NCBI RefSeq assembly: GCF_900129315.1
Contig: NZ_FQUS01000022.1
Span: 1 to 64,000 of the forward strand
Length of the DNA stretch: 64,000 nucleotides
Reading direction: 5' to 3'
Origin: Fodinibius roseus
Lineage (GTDB): Bacteria; Bacteroidota; Rhodothermia; Balneolales; Balneolaceae
Shown: positions 61,909 through 64,000 of the stretch, one piece after another
Position numbering within the stretch: the first letter of the stretch is position 1
Layout of the letters: every line of letters starts with the position of its first letter
The notes under the pieces: generated by a model
What the model was told of the DNA's origin: nothing
Database searches by the model: none
The model's input: only the letters and a program-made list of their open reading frames with translations
Program-made: the position numbers and the translations under genes

Positions 61909-63783
61909 TTAGTGATCCTGTTTCAGCAGCTCTTTTTTCATTTCCCGGTATTTTCGGGTGAAGTGTATCCCCATTTGTGATTCCCGGAGATCAAAGCCGA
62001 ACGCCCGCTTGCTTACCACAATAATGGGGGGCGCCTGGATGCGTTTAAAAAAGTTTATTTTGTACAGTCTCCAGGTATGCTCCAGGTCTTTTATGAAGTC
62101 CCGGTGACCGCCAAAGAGTCGCGAAACCAGTCCGACTTCGATCTCCAGCATCTCCTCCAGGCTCCCGTCGATATACCACTGAAGGATATCCTCCGGATCG
62201 CGGCGAAATTCGATAAAGGCTCTCAGCAGGCGGTCGTGATAGGGATAAACGAAGGGATCGCCCTCACCCTCTTCGATATTTTGCTCGTCACTCAGCTCAG
62301 CGGAAGCGGGGATTTCAAAAAGCTGATCCGAAAAAATATTCTTGTCCTCCAAAGAATTGATATAACGACACAGCTCATAGACTTCGGTTTTGTAGAGGTC
62401 GGCAATTGGGGCAAGGGCCCCGTTGATGTCCCCATATAGCGTGGCGTATCCCGTGGCCGTCTCGCTCTTGTTGCCGTTGTTCACAAATACCGCGTTCAGG
62501 GCGGCGGCAATACCCGCCAGTACCCTGCTTCCACGGTCCCGGGCCTGGATATTTTCGCGCACCACCGGGGACAGCTCCAGCTCGGTCCGGCGGCCGGAAC
62601 CGTCCAGCCGCTCAAAAGCTGTGTTACCAAGCTGTTTCAGGGTAAATTCGAATGCTTCCTGGATGGGGACAACTCCGTAGTTGAGCTGCAGGGTCTCGGC
62701 CAGCTGTCGCGCCAGTCCCCTGGTCAGCTCCGAGTTAAACTCAGAGGGCATATTCACCGCATATACCTGTCCGGGGCCAAGTGCCCGGCAGAGCAGGTAG
62801 GCACTCAGCGAGGAGTCGACCCCACCGCTCATGCCGATGACCGCTTTGGAGGCATGGATTAAATCAAAAAATTTGCGGATCCCGTACGTGAGCCCTTTTA
62901 ATAACTCCTCATTATCCCGGTGGTTCGAGAGCGTCTTTTTTTCTTGCTTTTTCCCGCCATTGTTCTGAAGGTCTACGTGTAACACCTCCTCCTCATAATC
63001 ACCGGCGATGTTTTGTACCGAACCATCAGGATTGTAGACGGTCGTATTGCCCTCAAAAAGGAAGAGGTTCTTACCATTATTCTGTATGCCGATATTGTTC
63101 ACATAAATATAGGGGACCGGGTGGTCCTTCAGGCGATCTTTCACCACTCGGTGACGTTTGTCATTTTTTCGCCAGGTCCAGGGGGAGCAGGAAATGTTGA
63201 TAATACACTCCGCCCCGTTGTTCAGTAGGGTTTCGATGGGATCTATCGTGTAATCATCACTCCACATATCTTCACACAGACTGACGCCGATCCTTCTTTC
63301 CCTGCCGTTAATGTCAATTTGAAGCGGCTGCAAAAAATCCTCGATATCCATATCCTTCTCCCCCGACAGCTTCCGGGCGGAGTAGAAATGCCGGTCGTCA
63401 TCAAATTCCCGGTAGTTGGGATGCAGCGTTTTGTGAAACCGACCCGCTATCTTCCCATTTCGGGCGACAAAAGCGGTGTTGAATTTTCGGAGTCGTCCAT
63501 CTTCACCCACGGCCTCTTTGTCTATATCCACATTTCCCCATACGACCGTAATCCCGTCGGAAGAGGCAACAATCTGCTCGTTATACCGGTAGCAGTCAAG
63601 GACAAACGCCCTGTTTTCCCATTCATCGCCGATCAGGTAGCCCGGGACCGCCATTTCGGGGAAAATTACAATATCCTGCTTGTCGGCTTTCGCCTGCTTA
63701 ATCAGGCTGAGCATTTTTTCGGTATTGACATCCGGGTGACCCGGAGAAATTTCAATCTGGCAGGCTGCGATTCTTACATCCAT
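61909..63783 (-). CDS. nadE: Glutamine-dependent NAD+ synthetase
   Basis: 624 aa, two domains. N-terminal nitrilase-type glutaminase: IVIFPEMAVPGY (Glu), HKTLHPNYREFDDDRHF (Lys) and GVSLCEDMWSDDY (catalytic Cys). C-terminal NAD synthetase (from ~residue 295): AVIGMSGGVDSSLSAYLLCRALG P-loop, NNGNKSETATGYATLYGDINGALAPIADLYKTEVYEL. Amidates nicotinic acid adenine dinucleotide with glutamine nitrogen. Monocistronic here. Confidence 0.96.
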   Translation of the reverse strand: MDVRIAACQIEISPGHPDVNTEKMLSLIKQAKADKQDIVIFPEMAVPGYLIGDEWENRAFVLDCYRYNEQIVASSDGITVVWGNVDIDKEAVGEDGRLRKFNTAFVARNGKIAGRFHKTLHPNYREFDDDRHFYSARKLSGEKDMDIEDFLQPLQIDINGRERRIGVSLCEDMWSDDYTIDPIETLLNNGAECIINISCSPWTWRKNDKRHRVVKDRLKDHPVPYIYVNNIGIQNNGKNLFLFEGNTTVYNPDGSVQNIAGDYEEEVLHVDLQNNGGKKQEKKTLSNHRDNEELLKGLTYGIRKFFDLIHASKAVIGMSGGVDSSLSAYLLCRALGPGQVYAVNMPSEFNSELTRGLARQLAETLQLNYGVVPIQEAFEFTLKQLGNTAFERLDGSGRRTELELSPVVRENIQARDRGSRVLAGIAAALNAVFVNNGNKSETATGYATLYGDINGALAPIADLYKTEVYELCRYINSLEDKNIFSDQLFEIPASAELSDEQNIEEGEGDPFVYPYHDRLLRAFIEFRRDPEDILQWYIDGSLEEMLEIEVGLVSRLFGGHRDFIKDLEHTWRLYKINFFKRIQAPPIIVVSKRAFGFDLRESQMGIHFTRKYREMKKELLKQDH

Positions 63784-64000
63784 ATTAGGTATAGGTAATA
63801 TTATAGGGTAACGCCTCGGGTAGTTACCAGGTCAAAGCCGGCGGGTCCGGAAAGCCTCCGGAAGCCGGTTTTTGCCAGCCTCTTCAGCTGCATATTGACA
63901 CCATAACGCGGAAGGTGATTCAAGACCTGTCGGCCAACGGCGTTAAAGTAGGGAAATTACAGGTGACATGAGACCCGTGGCCCGCTTCTGCCGGCGAGAG
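63784..64000. other. Terminal 217 bp without a gene
   Basis: No ORF or RNA recognised. A GC-rich nested hairpin at 63838-63868 (CCGGC..TCCGGA / TCCGGA.GCCGG) followed by five T resembles a plus-strand terminator or attenuator, but no gene upstream on that strand is visible. Confidence 0.4.

Noticed and set aside
1-64000. CRISPR arrays, insertion-sequence transposases, phage genes, rRNA operons
   Set aside because: No regularly spaced repeats, transposase motifs, phage structural genes or rRNA sequences were recognised in the window.

Overview
The window is from a bacterium of the Bacteroidota/Rhodothermota/Balneolota assemblage, and a marine or halophilic Balneolota-like member fits best. 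This rests on a SusC/SusD pair, acidic proteins, few Shine-Dalgarno sequences, sulfatases and GH109/GH140-type enzymes, moderate GC and no plasmid or phage genes. It is an inference from family content; no rRNA gene is present. Several promoters nevertheless look like classical TTGACA-17-TATAAT sites rather than the Bacteroides TAnnTTTG type.

Layout. (1) 1-5906: a glycan/sulfate-ester catabolic block on the + strand: the tail of a sulfatase, a PIG-L deacetylase, a GH109-like oxidoreductase, an amidohydrolase lipoprotein and a heparan-sulfamidase-like sulfatase. (2) 6504-19837: a GntR/UTRA regulator, glpK, glpD and glpF, then susC/susD, a sulfatase broken by an internal deletion and a glycerophosphodiesterase lipoprotein. 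Near-identical palindromes sit just downstream of the -10 boxes of glpK and susC, tying the importer to glycerol metabolism. (3) 20629-24115: argD-argC-argJ. (4) 24324-34271: housekeeping genes: csp, an outer-membrane barrel protein, rel, HU, ruvX-def-fmt, an ankyrin protein, gap, tRNA-Pro and msrB. (5) 34466-43831: a divergent sulfur-assimilation locus. To the left run cysM, a JAMM protease, a CysO-like carrier with a tail after its GG, and moeZ. To the right run a sulfurtransferase, sulfite reductase, SUMT, APS/PAPS reductase, a siroheme dehydrogenase and a 7Fe ferredoxin. (6) 43913-45310: an isolated GH140-like glycosidase. (7) 45655-57464: divergent branched-chain amino-acid operons (ilvB-ilvN-ilvC-cimA-leuA-leuC-leuD-leuB against ilvD). 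(8) 57611-63783: metZ/osmC, hisIE, hisF, a small membrane protein, a CxxC microprotein and nadE.

The most interesting material is regulatory RNA outside the main genes. Upstream of the sulfite-reductase operon is a complete Cys-codon transcription attenuator: promoter, 39-residue leader with a Cys-Met-Cys-Cys-Cys run, antiterminator and intrinsic terminator. Upstream of cysM, on the other strand, a short ORF ends in eight Cys codons out of ten. Upstream of ilvB an Ile/Leu/Val-rich leader ORF is followed by four RNA segments whose pairings (1:2, 2:3, 3:4) are mutually exclusive, the last one covering the ilvB ribosome-binding site. This predicts ribosome-mediated translational attenuation. A family of about 145-bp dispersed repeats (five copies, both orientations) lies in intergenic regions, one of them inside the ilv operon and one in front of a sulfatase, where it falsely lengthens the ORF.
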